This document shows positions 27,364 to 36,592 of a stretch of DNA of 64,000 nt, piece by piece. The stretch's first letter is position 1; each line of letters begins with the position of its first letter. The stretch is from Streptomyces griseoviridis (GTDB lineage Bacteria; Actinomycetota; Actinomycetes; Streptomycetales; Streptomycetaceae). The stretch spans positions 4,615,501 through 4,679,500 of the forward strand of contig NZ_CP029078.1 of NCBI RefSeq assembly GCF_005222485.1, written 5' to 3'. The notes below the pieces were generated by a model. The model was not told where the DNA came from and made no database searches. It worked only from the letters and a program-made list of their open reading frames with translations. The position numbers and the translations under genes are program-made.

Positions 27364-28445
27364 CCGCGCTGCGCCCCGAGCGCGAGTCAGGCGCCGCGTA
27401 CGGGCAGCAGCCGTACGGGGCGTCCGACGCGTTCGAGGAGCACACCCGCGGCCGCGACGGCACCGACGGGCCCGCGACGGTGTTCCTCCCCCCGATCGAC
27501 GAGGAGACGGTGGCGCTGCGGCTGCCGGATCCGCCGCCCGACGACCCGCTCGGCGCCATGTCCGCCTCTGCCGCCTCCGTGGCCCCATCCGCACCCGGAA
27601 CCGCCCCGGGCGGCCGGGCGGCCCGCAGAAAGGCCGCCAAGCGCCGTCACGGGCGTCACGGCGGCTCTCCCGCGCCCGCGGCCGGCCCCGAGGGTGTGGA
27701 CGGCGCGGGCACGGGCGGGTCGGGGGCGCCGCTGTCCCGGGTCGAGGCCCGGCGGCGGGCCCGCGCGCAGAAGGTCAACCCCGCCGTGGTGGTCAGCCGG
27801 GTGATCGGCGAGGTGTTCATCACCACCGGGGTGGTGATGCTGCTGTTCGTCTCCTACCAGCTGTGGTGGACGAACGTCCGGGCGCACGCGCAGGCCGACA
27901 AGGAGACCAGCAGCCTCCAGGACGACTGGGCGAGCGGGAAACGCGCGCCCGGCGAGTTCGAGCCGGGGCAGGGTTTCGCGATCCTGCACATCCCGAAGCT
28001 CGACGTGGTCGTGCCGATCGCCGAGGGCGTCAGCAACAAGAAGGTGCTGGACCGCGGCATGGTCGGGCACTACGGCGAGGGCAAGCTGAAGACGGCCATG
28101 CCCGACGCCAAGACCGGCAACTTCTCGCTCGCCGGGCACCGCAACACGCACGGCGAACCGTTCAGGTACATCAACCGGTTGACGGCGGGCGACGACGTCG
28201 TCGTCGAGACCCAGAGCGAGTACTTCGTCTACAAGATGACGTCCATGCTGCCGGTGACCCCGCCGAGCAACACCAGCGTGATCGACCCCATCCCCAAGGG
28301 CTCGGGGTTCACGACGGCCGGCCGCTACATCACCCTGACGACCTGTACACCCGAGTTCACCAGCAAGTACCGCTTGATCGTCTGGGGCAAGATGGTCGAG
28401 GAACGGCCGCGCAGCAAGGGGAAGCCGGATGCGCTCGTCGAGTAG
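27360..28445 (+). CDS. srtE: Class E sortase, long N-terminal form
   Basis: 361 aa, GTG overlapping the amidotransferase stop. Residues 1-140 are a hydrophilic, disordered cytoplasmic region (acidic, then Arg/Lys-rich ARRKAAKRRHGRHGG). One membrane helix (VFITTGVVMLLFVSYQLWW) follows, then the extracellular sortase domain with SLAGHRNTHGEPF (His), TLTTCTPEFTS (Cys) and YRLIVWG (Arg). Transpeptidase anchoring surface proteins through an LAXTG-type signal. Paired with a second sortase 12 bp downstream, as srtE1/srtE2 of S. coelicolor. Confidence 0.92.
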   Translation: MTALRPERESGAAYGQQPYGASDAFEEHTRGRDGTDGPATVFLPPIDEETVALRLPDPPPDDPLGAMSASAASVAPSAPGTAPGGRAARRKAAKRRHGRHGGSPAPAAGPEGVDGAGTGGSGAPLSRVEARRRARAQKVNPAVVVSRVIGEVFITTGVVMLLFVSYQLWWTNVRAHAQADKETSSLQDDWASGKRAPGEFEPGQGFAILHIPKLDVVVPIAEGVSNKKVLDRGMVGHYGEGKLKTAMPDAKTGNFSLAGHRNTHGEPFRYINRLTAGDDVVVETQSEYFVYKMTSMLPVTPPSNTSVIDPIPKGSGFTTAGRYITLTTCTPEFTSKYRLIVWGKMVEERPRSKGKPDALVE

Positions 28446-28457
28446 GGGCAAGGGAAC

Positions 28458-29219
28458 GTGGCAGCGACCACCGACGGCACACAGCACGAGGACCAGCACA
28501 CCACCGCGCCCGGTCCGCCTCCTGGGCGGCGCCGGCCGGGACCGGTCGCCCTGGCGGTCGGATTCCTCGGCGAACTCCTCATCACCGCGGGCCTGGTGCT
28601 CGGACTCTTCGTCGTCTACTCGCTGTGGTGGACGAACGTCCTCGCCGACCGCAAGGCGGACCGGGAGGCCGACAAGGTCCGCGACACCTGGAGCCACCAG
28701 AACCCCGGCCCCGGCGGACCCGGCGCCCTCGACACCAAGAACGGCATCGGCTTCCTGCACGTCCCGGCCATGAGGAACGGCGAGGTCCTGGTCGAGAAGG
28801 GCACCTCGGAGAAGGTCCTCAACGACGGTGTCGCCGGCTACTACACCGACCCGGTGAAGGCGACCCTGCCCACCTCGGACAAGACCGGCAACTTCACCCT
28901 CGCCGCCCACCGCGACGGCCACGGCGCGAAGTTCCACAACATCGACAAGCTCCGCGAGGGCGACCCGATCGTCTTCGAGACCAAGGACACGTGGTACGTC
29001 TACAAGGTCTACTCGATCCTCCCGGAGACCTCGAAGTACAACGTGCAGGTCCTCACCCCGGTACCGAAGGAGTCCGGCAGGAAGAAGGCCGGCCACTACA
29101 TCACCCTGACGACCTGCACCCCGGTCTTCACCAGCCGCTACCGGTACGTCGTGTGGGGCGAACTGGTCAGGACCGAGCCGGTGGACAACGGGCGGACACT
29201 GCCGAAGGAACTGCGCTGA
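28458..29219 (+). CDS. srtE: Class E sortase, second of the pair
   Basis: 253 aa, GTG start. A short cytoplasmic part is followed by a membrane helix (ELLITAGLVLGLFVVYSLWW) and the sortase domain: FTLAAHRDGHGAKFH (His), TLTTCTPVFTSRYRYVVWGE (Cys and Arg). Last gene of the rightward cluster; a long bidirectional hairpin separates it from pknB. The two neighbouring sortases share the WWTNV segment after the helix, indicating duplication. Confidence 0.92.
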   Translation: MAATTDGTQHEDQHTTAPGPPPGRRRPGPVALAVGFLGELLITAGLVLGLFVVYSLWWTNVLADRKADREADKVRDTWSHQNPGPGGPGALDTKNGIGFLHVPAMRNGEVLVEKGTSEKVLNDGVAGYYTDPVKATLPTSDKTGNFTLAAHRDGHGAKFHNIDKLREGDPIVFETKDTWYVYKVYSILPETSKYNVQVLTPVPKESGRKKAGHYITLTTCTPVFTSRYRYVVWGELVRTEPVDNGRTLPKELR

Positions 29220-29237
29220 GCGCGTCCTCCCGGGCCG

Positions 29238-29284
29238 ACGACGGAGCCCCGGCACCCTGGGACAGGGGGCCGGGGCTCCGTCGT
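29238..29284. terminator. Bidirectional terminator between sortase and pknB genes
   Basis: 16-bp perfect stem (29238-29253 with 29269-29284), 15-nt loop, between convergent genes. Confidence 0.75.
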
Positions 29285-29302
29285 TCACGAGGGAGGGCGC
29301 AC

Positions 29303-31303
29303 TCAGTCGTCCCCGCGGCCTCCGGTGAGGCCGCCGAAGAAGTTGGTGCCGCCGTTGTTCCCGCCGTTGTTGTTGCCGTTCTTGACGGCGATCAGGTTGA
29401 CGGCGGTGCCCTTGTCGACGGTGTTGCCCTGGCCCGGGTCCGACGACACCACGATCGCGTCGTCGTCGTTGGAGCCCTGGATGTTGCCGACCTGGAGGCC
29501 CGCGTTCTGCAGCGCCTGCTTGACCGTCCCGAGGTTCTGGCCCTGGATGCCGGGCACCTGGACCTTCTCGTTCTCCTTGGCCTTGCCGATCTGGATGGTC
29601 ACCGTCGAGTTCTTGTCGACCTGGGTGCCCGCCGCCGGATCGGTGCTGATGACCTTGCCGACCTTGGACTGGTCGTCGGTCTCCACCTCGGTGCAGTTGC
29701 CGGTCAGGTTGTTGGCCGTCATCTGGCCCTTGGCCGCGTCACAGGACTGGTTGCTGACGTCCGGGACCGTGGACTTCGCCACCGCCTTGGCGACGGTGAG
29801 GGTGATCGTGGAGCCCTTCTGGACTTCCTTGCCGAGCGGCGGGTCCTGGTCGAGGACCTTGTTCGGGTCCTCCGTGGACTCCCGGGTCTTCGTCTCGACG
29901 ACGAACTTGTAGTCGTCGCCCTCCAGGATGTCCTTGGCCTCGTCGAGGCTCTTGCCCAGCACGCTGGGGACCGCGACCTTCGGAGCGCCCGTCGACACGA
30001 CGAGGTTGACGGTCTCGCCCTTCTTCACCTTGGTGTTCTTGGCCGGGTCCGAGGCGCAGACCGAGCCCTTGGGCTGGTCCTCGCACGGCTTCTTGGTGAC
30101 GGTGCCGAGGGTCAGATCGCTGTTGGTCAGCTGTTTCGTCGCGTCGCTCAGCGACAGGCTCACCAGGTTCGGGACCGACACCGGGTCACCGGCGGAGTCC
30201 TTGCCGGAGAACGCCCACTTGCCGATCAGGATCGCCCCGATCAGCACCAGGACACCCGCCACGACCAGCAGGATCGTCGAAGTGTTCGCCTTCTTCTGGC
30301 GGCGGCGGTCGGGGCGGTCGTCGTAGCCGTAGCCGCCGTCGTCCGGGTTCATCGGCGGCAGCATCGACGTGGCGCCGCCGTCCGCGCGCATCGCCGTGGT
30401 CGCCTGGTCGTCGCCGTAGCCGCCGTAACCGACCGAGCCCATCGCGGCGGTGGCGCCGACCGGCTGGCCGTCGAGGCACGCCTCGATGTCCTGGCGCATC
30501 TCGTCGGCCGACTGGTAGCGGTAGTCCGGGTCCTTGACCAGCGCCTTGAGGACGATCGCGTCCATCTCGGGGGTGATCTCGGTGTCGAAGACGGACGGCG
30601 CCTGCGGTTCCTCGCGGACGTGCTGGTAGGCCACGGCCACCGGGGAGTCGCCCACGAACGGCGGCCGGACCGTGAGGAGTTCGTAGAGCAGACAGCCCGT
30701 CGAGTAGAGGTCGGACCGGGCGTCCACCTGCTCGCCCTTGGCCTGCTCGGGGGAGAGGTACTGGGCGGTGCCGATGACCGCCGAGGTCTGTGTCATCGTC
30801 ATGCCGGAGTCGCCCATGGCGCGGGCGATGCCGAAGTCCATCACCTTGACCTGGCCGTTGCGCGTGAGCATCACGTTCGCCGGCTTGATGTCACGGTGCA
30901 CGATGCCGCTGCGGTGCGCGTACTCCAGGCCCTGGAGGATGCCGATGGTCATCTCCATGGCCCGCTCCGGCAGCAACTTGCGGCCGCTGTGCAGCAGTTC
31001 ACGGAGTGTGGAGCCGTCGACGTACTCCATCACGATGTACGGGATCGAGACCCCGTCGATGTAGTCCTCGCCCGTGTCGTAGACCGCGACGATCGCGGGA
31101 TGGTTGAGCGAGGCGGCCGACTGGGCCTCCCGGCGGAACCGGGCCTGGAAGGACGGGTCGCGCGCGAGGTCCGCGCGCAGCGTCTTCACCGCCACGGTGC
31201 GGCCGAGGCGGGTGTCATGGGCGAGGTAGACCTCCGCCATGCCACCGCGCCCGAGCACGTGGCCCAGTTCGTACCGGCCGCCGAGGCGACGCGGCTCTTC
31301 CAT
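29303..31303 (-). CDS. pknB: Ser/Thr protein kinase PknB with four PASTA domains
   Basis: 666 aa receptor kinase of growth and division. Kinase domain residues ~11-275: Gly loop GRGGMAEVY, Lys40, HRDIKPANV (Asp138), DFG 156-158. The activation loop has Thr171 and Thr173 in TQTSAVIGTAQYLSPEQ, the positions autophosphorylated in mycobacterial PknB. A linker and one membrane helix (STILLVVAGVLVLIGAILIG, near 335) are followed by four PASTA repeats (from VPNLVSLSLSDATKQL to VPGIQGQNLGTVKQALQNAG) that bind peptidoglycan fragments or lipid II. A Gly/Asn-rich tail ends the protein. PstP, encoded nearby, is its expected phosphatase and FhaA/FhaB expected partners. Confidence 0.96.
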   Translation of the reverse strand: MEEPRRLGGRYELGHVLGRGGMAEVYLAHDTRLGRTVAVKTLRADLARDPSFQARFRREAQSAASLNHPAIVAVYDTGEDYIDGVSIPYIVMEYVDGSTLRELLHSGRKLLPERAMEMTIGILQGLEYAHRSGIVHRDIKPANVMLTRNGQVKVMDFGIARAMGDSGMTMTQTSAVIGTAQYLSPEQAKGEQVDARSDLYSTGCLLYELLTVRPPFVGDSPVAVAYQHVREEPQAPSVFDTEITPEMDAIVLKALVKDPDYRYQSADEMRQDIEACLDGQPVGATAAMGSVGYGGYGDDQATTAMRADGGATSMLPPMNPDDGGYGYDDRPDRRRQKKANTSTILLVVAGVLVLIGAILIGKWAFSGKDSAGDPVSVPNLVSLSLSDATKQLTNSDLTLGTVTKKPCEDQPKGSVCASDPAKNTKVKKGETVNLVVSTGAPKVAVPSVLGKSLDEAKDILEGDDYKFVVETKTRESTEDPNKVLDQDPPLGKEVQKGSTITLTVAKAVAKSTVPDVSNQSCDAAKGQMTANNLTGNCTEVETDDQSKVGKVISTDPAAGTQVDKNSTVTIQIGKAKENEKVQVPGIQGQNLGTVKQALQNAGLQVGNIQGSNDDDAIVVSSDPGQGNTVDKGTAVNLIAVKNGNNNGGNNGGTNFFGGLTGGRGDD

Positions 31304-31472
31304 AGCTTCCTACCAGCCCTCTCCGTCGGTCCCGATCCGCACGGGTGTGCGGTCGGAGGCTGCCGTCCGGGCCTACCGTACCCGGCTCGCTCTGTGTGAC
31401 CTGGCCAAGCCCGTCACCCGATACAGGACCGGTATCGCAACGTGCACCGATGTGAAGGGGACGTGAGCGGTG

Positions 31473-32957
31473 TCACTTCTTGGAGTCGATGACCGCCTCC
31501 ATCACGGACTTCGCGATGGGTGCCGCGAGGCCGCCGCCGGAGATGTCGTCACGGCTGGCCTGGTCGTCCTCGACCACCACGGCCACCGCGACCGGCGAGC
31601 TGCCGTCGGCGAGCTTGGCGTAGGAGATGAACCAGGCGTACGGGTTCTTGCTGTTGGCGACGCCGTGCTGCGCGGTACCGGTCTTGCCGCCCACCGTGAC
31701 GCCCGGGATCTGGGCGTTCTTGCCGGTGCCCTCCTTGATGACGGTCTCCATCATCGACTGGAGGATCTGCGCGTTCTTCGCCGACAGCGGCTGGCTCAGC
31801 TTCTCCGGGTCGGTCTGCGCGATGGTGTCGACGTTCGACGACTGGAGCTTGTCCACCATGTACGGCTTCATCAGCGAGCCGTTGTTGGCGATCGCCGAGG
31901 CGACCATGGCCATCTGCAACGGCGTCGCGGCGGTGTTGAACTGGCCGATGGAGGAGAGCGCGGTCTGCGACACGTTCATGTCGTCGGAGAACACCGAGGC
32001 GCTGGAGCGGACCGGCGTGAAGTGCTCGGCGTCGAAGCCGAACTTCTTCGCCTCCTCCAGCATCTTGTCCTTGCCCAGGTCCGCGCCGATCTTGCCGAAC
32101 ACGGTGTTGCAGGAGTACTGGAGCGCGACCCGCATGGTCGCGTTCTTGCACGGGATGTTGCCCTCGTTGGGGAGCGGGGTGGTGGTGCCCGGCATGATCC
32201 ACGGCAGCGGGGTGTCGGTCTTCTCCTCGGCCGAGGAGTACAGCCCGTTCTCCAGCGCCGCCGCGGCCGTGACGACCTTGAAGGTCGAGCCCGGCGGGTA
32301 CGTCTCGCGCAGGGCGCGGTTGAGCATCGGGTCGTTCGGGTCGTTCGTCTTCTGGAGCTTGGTCCAGTTCTTGGAGTCGGTGTCCGTGGAGTTCCCGGCG
32401 AACGACCCCGGGTCGTACGACGGGTAGGAGGCCAGCGCCAGGATCTTGCCGGTGGACGGGTCGATCGCGGCGACCGCTCCCTTGCCGCGCGCCTTCAGCC
32501 CGTTGTACGCGGCCTTCTGCGCGGCGGAGTTGAGGGTGGTGACGACGTTGCCGCCCTGCTTCGGCTTGCCCGTGACCATGTCCAGGGTGTTGCGGAAGAA
32601 GAGGCGGTCGTCGTTGCCGGTGAGGATGCCGTCCTCGATCGACTCCAGCTGGTTGGCGCCGAACGCCTGCGACGCGTACCCGGTGACCGGCGCCCACATC
32701 GGCCCGTTCTTGTAGGTGCGCTTGTACTCCAGGTCGTTCAGCCCGCTCTTGCTCGTCTTCGTCGAGCCGGTGATCGGGTCGCCGTCGACGATGATGTCGC
32801 CGCGTGGGGTGGAGTAGCGGGCGATGGTGACCCGGCGGTTCAGCGTGTCGTCCTTGAGGCTGTCCGCCTTGACGTACTGGAGCCAGTTGTCCCGCAGCAG
32901 CAGCGTGAGGACGAGCAGACCGCAGAAGATCGCGATCCGGCGCAGGGGCTTGTTCAC
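31473..32957 (-). CDS. pbpA: Penicillin-binding protein 2 (PbpA, transpeptidase)
   Basis: 494 aa from the GTG at 32957, overlapping the FtsW-type gene stop (GTGA). One N-terminal membrane helix (IAIFCGLLVLTLLL), a dimerisation-type domain, then the transpeptidase with Ser224-x-x-Lys227 (PGSTFKVV), SCN at 282-284 and KTG at 425-427. Cross-links peptidoglycan; with the SEDS protein encoded just upstream it should form the glycan polymerase/transpeptidase pair, and FhaA/PknB regulate this module in related bacteria. All catalytic motifs are intact. Confidence 0.95.
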   Translation of the reverse strand: MNKPLRRIAIFCGLLVLTLLLRDNWLQYVKADSLKDDTLNRRVTIARYSTPRGDIIVDGDPITGSTKTSKSGLNDLEYKRTYKNGPMWAPVTGYASQAFGANQLESIEDGILTGNDDRLFFRNTLDMVTGKPKQGGNVVTTLNSAAQKAAYNGLKARGKGAVAAIDPSTGKILALASYPSYDPGSFAGNSTDTDSKNWTKLQKTNDPNDPMLNRALRETYPPGSTFKVVTAAAALENGLYSSAEEKTDTPLPWIMPGTTTPLPNEGNIPCKNATMRVALQYSCNTVFGKIGADLGKDKMLEEAKKFGFDAEHFTPVRSSASVFSDDMNVSQTALSSIGQFNTAATPLQMAMVASAIANNGSLMKPYMVDKLQSSNVDTIAQTDPEKLSQPLSAKNAQILQSMMETVIKEGTGKNAQIPGVTVGGKTGTAQHGVANSKNPYAWFISYAKLADGSSPVAVAVVVEDDQASRDDISGGGLAAPIAKSVMEAVIDSKK

Positions 32958-34393
32958 GGGCGGACCACCTGGGTCATCTCGGCGTCGGGGTTGCCGGCGG
33001 GGGTGGGCGCGGGCCGGCGCGCGGTATCGCTGATGCGGATGAGGATGCCGATCAGCGCCCAGTTGGCCAACACGGACGAACCTCCGTACGCGAGGAACGG
33101 CATCGTCATACCGGTCAGCGGGATGAGCCCCATGACACCGCCGGCCACCACGAAGACCTGGAGCGCGAAGGCGCCGGAGAGGCCGATGGCGAGCAGCTTG
33201 CCGAACGGGTCGCGGGCGGCCAGCGCGGTGCGCACACCGCGTTCCACGATCAGCCCGTAGAGCAGCAGGATCGCCATCAGGCCGGCCAGGCCGAGCTCCT
33301 CGCCGAAGGTGGCGAGGATGAAGTCGGAGTTGGCGGCGAACCTGATGAGGTCGGAGTGGCCCTGGCCGAGACCCGAGCCGAGGGTGCCGCCCGAGCCGAA
33401 CGCCCACAGCGCCTGCATGGACTGCTCGGAGTGGCCGTAGACGCCCTTCTGGCTGAGCTTGTACTCGGCCAGCGGGTTGAGCCACGCCTGGACGCGCTGC
33501 TGGACGTGCGGTTCGAAGCTGGCCACGCCGACCGCGCCGACCGCGGACATCAGCAGACCGAAGACGATCCAGCTGGTCCGCTCGGTGGCGACGTACAGCA
33601 TGATGACGAACATGCCGAAGAACAGCAGCGACGTTCCGAGGTCGGTCTCGAAGACCAGGATGAGGATCGAGATGCCCCAGACGACGATGATCGGGCCCAG
33701 GTCCCGGCCGCGCGGCAGGTAGAGGCCCATCACCCGGCGGCTGGCGAGCGCGAGGGCGTCGCGCTTCACCATCAGGTAGCCGGCGAAGAAGATCGCCAGG
33801 ATGATCTTCGCGAACTCACCGGGCTGGAGCGAGCCGAGGCCCGGGACGCGGATCCAGATCTTGGCGCCGTAGATGTTCGCGCCGAGGCCGGGCACCAGCG
33901 GCAGCAGCAGCAGCACCAGGGCGGCGAACATCGAGATGTACGTGTAGCGCTGGAGGACGCGGTGGTCCTTCAGGAAGATCAGCACCGCCGAGAACATGGC
34001 GATGCCGAGCGCGGTGTACAGCAGCTGGCGGGGCGCGGCCTGGACGTAGTTGGGCAGCGACTGGAGCAGCTTCGACTGGTCGAGGCGCCAGATGAGGACG
34101 AGCCCGAGGCCGTTGAGGAGGGTGGCGAGGGGCAGCAGCAGCGGGTCCGCGTACGGCGCGAACTTCCGCACCACGAGATGGCCGATGGCGGCCAGCAGAC
34201 CGAGCCCGCAGCCGTAGCTGAGCAGGCCCGGCGGTACCGAGTCGTTGATGGCCAGGCCCACGTTGGCGTAGGCGAACACCGGAATGACGACGGCGAACAC
34301 GAGCATCGCCAGTTCGGTGTTGCGTCTGCTCGGGGCGCCGATGGCGCCGATCGTGGACGTGTGGTGCGTCGGCGAGTTGGTAGTACTGCTCAT
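32954..34393 (-). CDS. ftsW: SEDS-family glycosyltransferase (FtsW/RodA)
   Basis: 479 aa, about ten to twelve membrane helices. Family signatures include the LGTSLLFFGMFVIMLYVATE segment (EADLGTS-type, here ETDLGTS) and near the end GGVMGLIPLTGMTMPFLAYG. SEDS proteins polymerise lipid II into glycan strands with a cognate PBP; the overlapping pbpA gene encodes the partner. It is the RodA-like copy of the fhaA-pknB cluster rather than the division FtsW of the dcw cluster, so the symbol is by locus custom. Confidence 0.93.
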   Translation of the reverse strand: MSSTTNSPTHHTSTIGAIGAPSRRNTELAMLVFAVVIPVFAYANVGLAINDSVPPGLLSYGCGLGLLAAIGHLVVRKFAPYADPLLLPLATLLNGLGLVLIWRLDQSKLLQSLPNYVQAAPRQLLYTALGIAMFSAVLIFLKDHRVLQRYTYISMFAALVLLLLPLVPGLGANIYGAKIWIRVPGLGSLQPGEFAKIILAIFFAGYLMVKRDALALASRRVMGLYLPRGRDLGPIIVVWGISILILVFETDLGTSLLFFGMFVIMLYVATERTSWIVFGLLMSAVGAVGVASFEPHVQQRVQAWLNPLAEYKLSQKGVYGHSEQSMQALWAFGSGGTLGSGLGQGHSDLIRFAANSDFILATFGEELGLAGLMAILLLYGLIVERGVRTALAARDPFGKLLAIGLSGAFALQVFVVAGGVMGLIPLTGMTMPFLAYGGSSVLANWALIGILIRISDTARRPAPTPAGNPDAEMTQVVRP

Positions 34394-34420
34394 CGTGTGA
34401 CGGGGCCTCTCACGGCTTGC

Positions 34421-35941
34421 CTACTGCTTACCGCACAGCGAGACGACCTTCTGCTCCTCCTCCGAGAGGCTGGGGCCGGGGCTCGGGGTCGGGGCGGTCG
34501 CGGACGGGGACGGGGTCGGGGAGGTCGAGGGGCTCGGCGATGCCTTTGACGCGAGGGAGGCCGGGGTGGTTCCCGTGGTCCCGCCCGCCTCTCCCGTGCC
34601 GGTCTTCGCGCTGTTCCGGCTCTCGACCGCCTGCCGCTCGGACTCCTTCTTGCAGGCGGACGCCTGCACGGAGAGTTCGTCGATCTTCGACTGGGCGTCC
34701 TTCAGGCCGCCTTCGGCGATGGTGGCCTTCACCTGCTTCTGCTGGTACGGCGGCAGGTACTTGAGTTCGATCTCGGGGTGGTCCTTCTCGACCTTCGAGA
34801 GCGAGACCCAGGCCAGGTCCTGGCTGATGCCCTGGTAGAGGGCGAGGTGCTCGCCGTTGGTGCCGACGTAGTACTGCGTCTGCGTCCAGCGGTAGCCGCC
34901 GTACAGACCGCCGCCGATCACGGCCAGCGCCAGCACGGTGTAGAACGATCTCTTCAGCCAGCGCCTGCCCTTGCCGGGCTTGACGAAGTCCTGGTCGTCG
35001 TAGTCGCCGAAGGAGCCGGACGGCGCGTAGCCGCCGTCGTCGCCCGAGCCCGGCGGGCCGAACTCGCCGCCCTGGCCGGGGACTTGGCGGCCGAGCCCGG
35101 AGGCGCGGCCGGCCGGGGTCTGCATGATCGTGCCGTCGTGCTGCTGGTGCTGGTTCTCGGCGACCGCGCCGACCACCACCGGGGTGTCGGAGAGCTGCCC
35201 GGCGAGGGTGTCCCCGGTGTCCAGGTCGAGGACGTCGGCGATGATCACCGTGATGTTGTCGGGGCCGCCGCCGCGCAGCGCGAGCTGGATCAGCTCCTGC
35301 ACGGTCTCCTGGGGGCCCTGGTAGCTGGCGAGGGTGTCCTCGAGGGTCTGGTGGGACACCACGCCCGAGAGGCCGTCGGAGCAGATCAGGTAGCGGTCGC
35401 CGGCCCGGACCTCGCGGATCGACAGGTCGGGCTCGACGTGGTCGCCGCTGCCCAGCGCCCGCATCAGCAGGGAGCGCTGCGGGTGGGTGGTGGCCTCTTC
35501 CTCGGTGATGCGGCCCTCGTCGACCAGCCGCTGCACCCAGGTGTGGTCCTGGGTGATCTGGGTCAGCACGCCGTCGCGCAGCAGGTACGCGCGCGAGTCG
35601 CCGACGTGCACGAGCCCGAGCCGCTGGCCGGTCCAGAGCAGGGCGGTGAGCGTGGTGCCCATGCCCTCCAGCTGGGGGTCGTCCTCGACCATCGAGCGCA
35701 GCTGGTCGTTGGCGCGCTGCACGGCGGCGCCGAGGGAGGTGAGGAGGTCGGAGCCGGGTACGTCGTCGTCGAGGGCGACGATGGTGGAGATCGCCTCGGA
35801 GGAGGCGACCTCGCCGGCGGCGGCGCCGCCCATGCCGTCGGCGATGGCAAGCAGGCGGGGTCCGGCGTATCCGGAGTCCTCGTTGCCCTCCCGGATCATG
35901 CCTTTGTGCGATCCGGCGGCGAAGCGCAGTGACAGACTCAT
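34421..35941 (-). CDS. pstP: PP2C-type Ser/Thr protein phosphatase PstP
   Basis: 506 aa from the ATG at 35941 (GAGGTGCGC upstream; an in-frame ATG 30 bp upstream would add MYPEPTGEVR). Cytoplasmic PP2C domain residues ~1-240 with metal-binding Asp in GNEDSGYAG, AIADGMGGAA, CSDGLSGVV and GGPDNITVI. A linker, one membrane helix (FYTVLALAVIGGGLYGGYRW, near 335) and an outer domain with Cys pairs and a Pro/Ser/Thr-rich tail follow. It should dephosphorylate PknB and its substrates. Not annotated with a shorter C-terminus because the frame continues intact. Confidence 0.94.
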   Translation of the reverse strand: MSLSLRFAAGSHKGMIREGNEDSGYAGPRLLAIADGMGGAAAGEVASSEAISTIVALDDDVPGSDLLTSLGAAVQRANDQLRSMVEDDPQLEGMGTTLTALLWTGQRLGLVHVGDSRAYLLRDGVLTQITQDHTWVQRLVDEGRITEEEATTHPQRSLLMRALGSGDHVEPDLSIREVRAGDRYLICSDGLSGVVSHQTLEDTLASYQGPQETVQELIQLALRGGGPDNITVIIADVLDLDTGDTLAGQLSDTPVVVGAVAENQHQQHDGTIMQTPAGRASGLGRQVPGQGGEFGPPGSGDDGGYAPSGSFGDYDDQDFVKPGKGRRWLKRSFYTVLALAVIGGGLYGGYRWTQTQYYVGTNGEHLALYQGISQDLAWVSLSKVEKDHPEIELKYLPPYQQKQVKATIAEGGLKDAQSKIDELSVQASACKKESERQAVESRNSAKTGTGEAGGTTGTTPASLASKASPSPSTSPTPSPSATAPTPSPGPSLSEEEQKVVSLCGKQ

Positions 35942-36069
35942 GCGCACCTCGCCCGTCGGCTCCGGGTACATCCGCACGGTGCCCACCCTCCGGTCGGGAG
36001 CGCGCGGGGGACCTGCGTACCGGCCACCGCCGCGTGCTCGCTCCGCTCGCGCTCATTCATGACGTGGTA

Positions 36070-36582
36070 CTACTTCCGCAGCTCGATGACGGTCTTGCCG
36101 ATGCGGATCGGCGCGCCCAGCGGGATCGGCGTGGGGGTCGTCAGCCGGCTCCGGTCGAGATACGTGCCGTTGGTGGACCCCAGGTCCTCGACGATCCACT
36201 GGCCGTCGCGGTCCGGGTAGATCCTGGCATGGCGGCTGGAGGCGTAGTCGTCGTCCAGCACGATGGTGCTGTCGTGCGCCCGGCCAAGGCTGATGGTCTG
36301 GCCCTGGAGGGCGACCGTCGTGCCGGTGAGGGTGCCCTCCGACACGACCAGCTTGGTGGGCGCGTTGCGCCGCTGGCGGCCCGCGGCGGGCTGCTGCCGC
36401 TGCTGCGGTGGGGCCTGCTGGCGCTGGCTCTGCTGGGCCCGCCCCGCGTCCCGTCGCCCGCCGCGCTGCGTGACGCGCGTTCCGAACAGGTCGCTGCGGA
36501 TGACCTGCACGGCCACGATCACGAACAGCCACAGTACGGCCAGGAAACCCAGCCGCATGACCGTGAGGGTCAGCTCTGACAT
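36070..36582 (-). CDS. fhaB: FHA-domain membrane protein FhaB (FipA type)
   Basis: 170 aa. N-terminal membrane helix (LGFLAVLWLFVIVAVQVI), a Gln/Arg-rich linker (residues ~45-80) and a C-terminal FHA domain (ISLGRAHDSTIVLDDDYASS, then RHARIYP and DLGSTNGTYLD) that reads phosphothreonine, likely that of PknB or PbpA/FtsZ complexes. The ATG at 36582 is used; the open frame upstream belongs to the gap before fhaA's stop. Between fhaA and pstP in the conserved order. Confidence 0.93.
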   Translation of the reverse strand: MSELTLTVMRLGFLAVLWLFVIVAVQVIRSDLFGTRVTQRGGRRDAGRAQQSQRQQAPPQQRQQPAAGRQRRNAPTKLVVSEGTLTGTTVALQGQTISLGRAHDSTIVLDDDYASSRHARIYPDRDGQWIVEDLGSTNGTYLDRSRLTTPTPIPLGAPIRIGKTVIELRK

Positions 36583-36592
36583 TGCCCCCGCT

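Noticed and set aside
27863..31399. Very long rightward open frame through the sortases and pknB
   Set aside because: Crosses three well-defined genes in a wrong frame and strand; repetitive R/G/A/V composition and no domain.
31470..33260. Rightward 596-codon frame opposite pbpA and ftsW
   Set aside because: Opposite strand carries intact SxxK/SxN/KTG and SEDS motifs; the frame encodes no motif.
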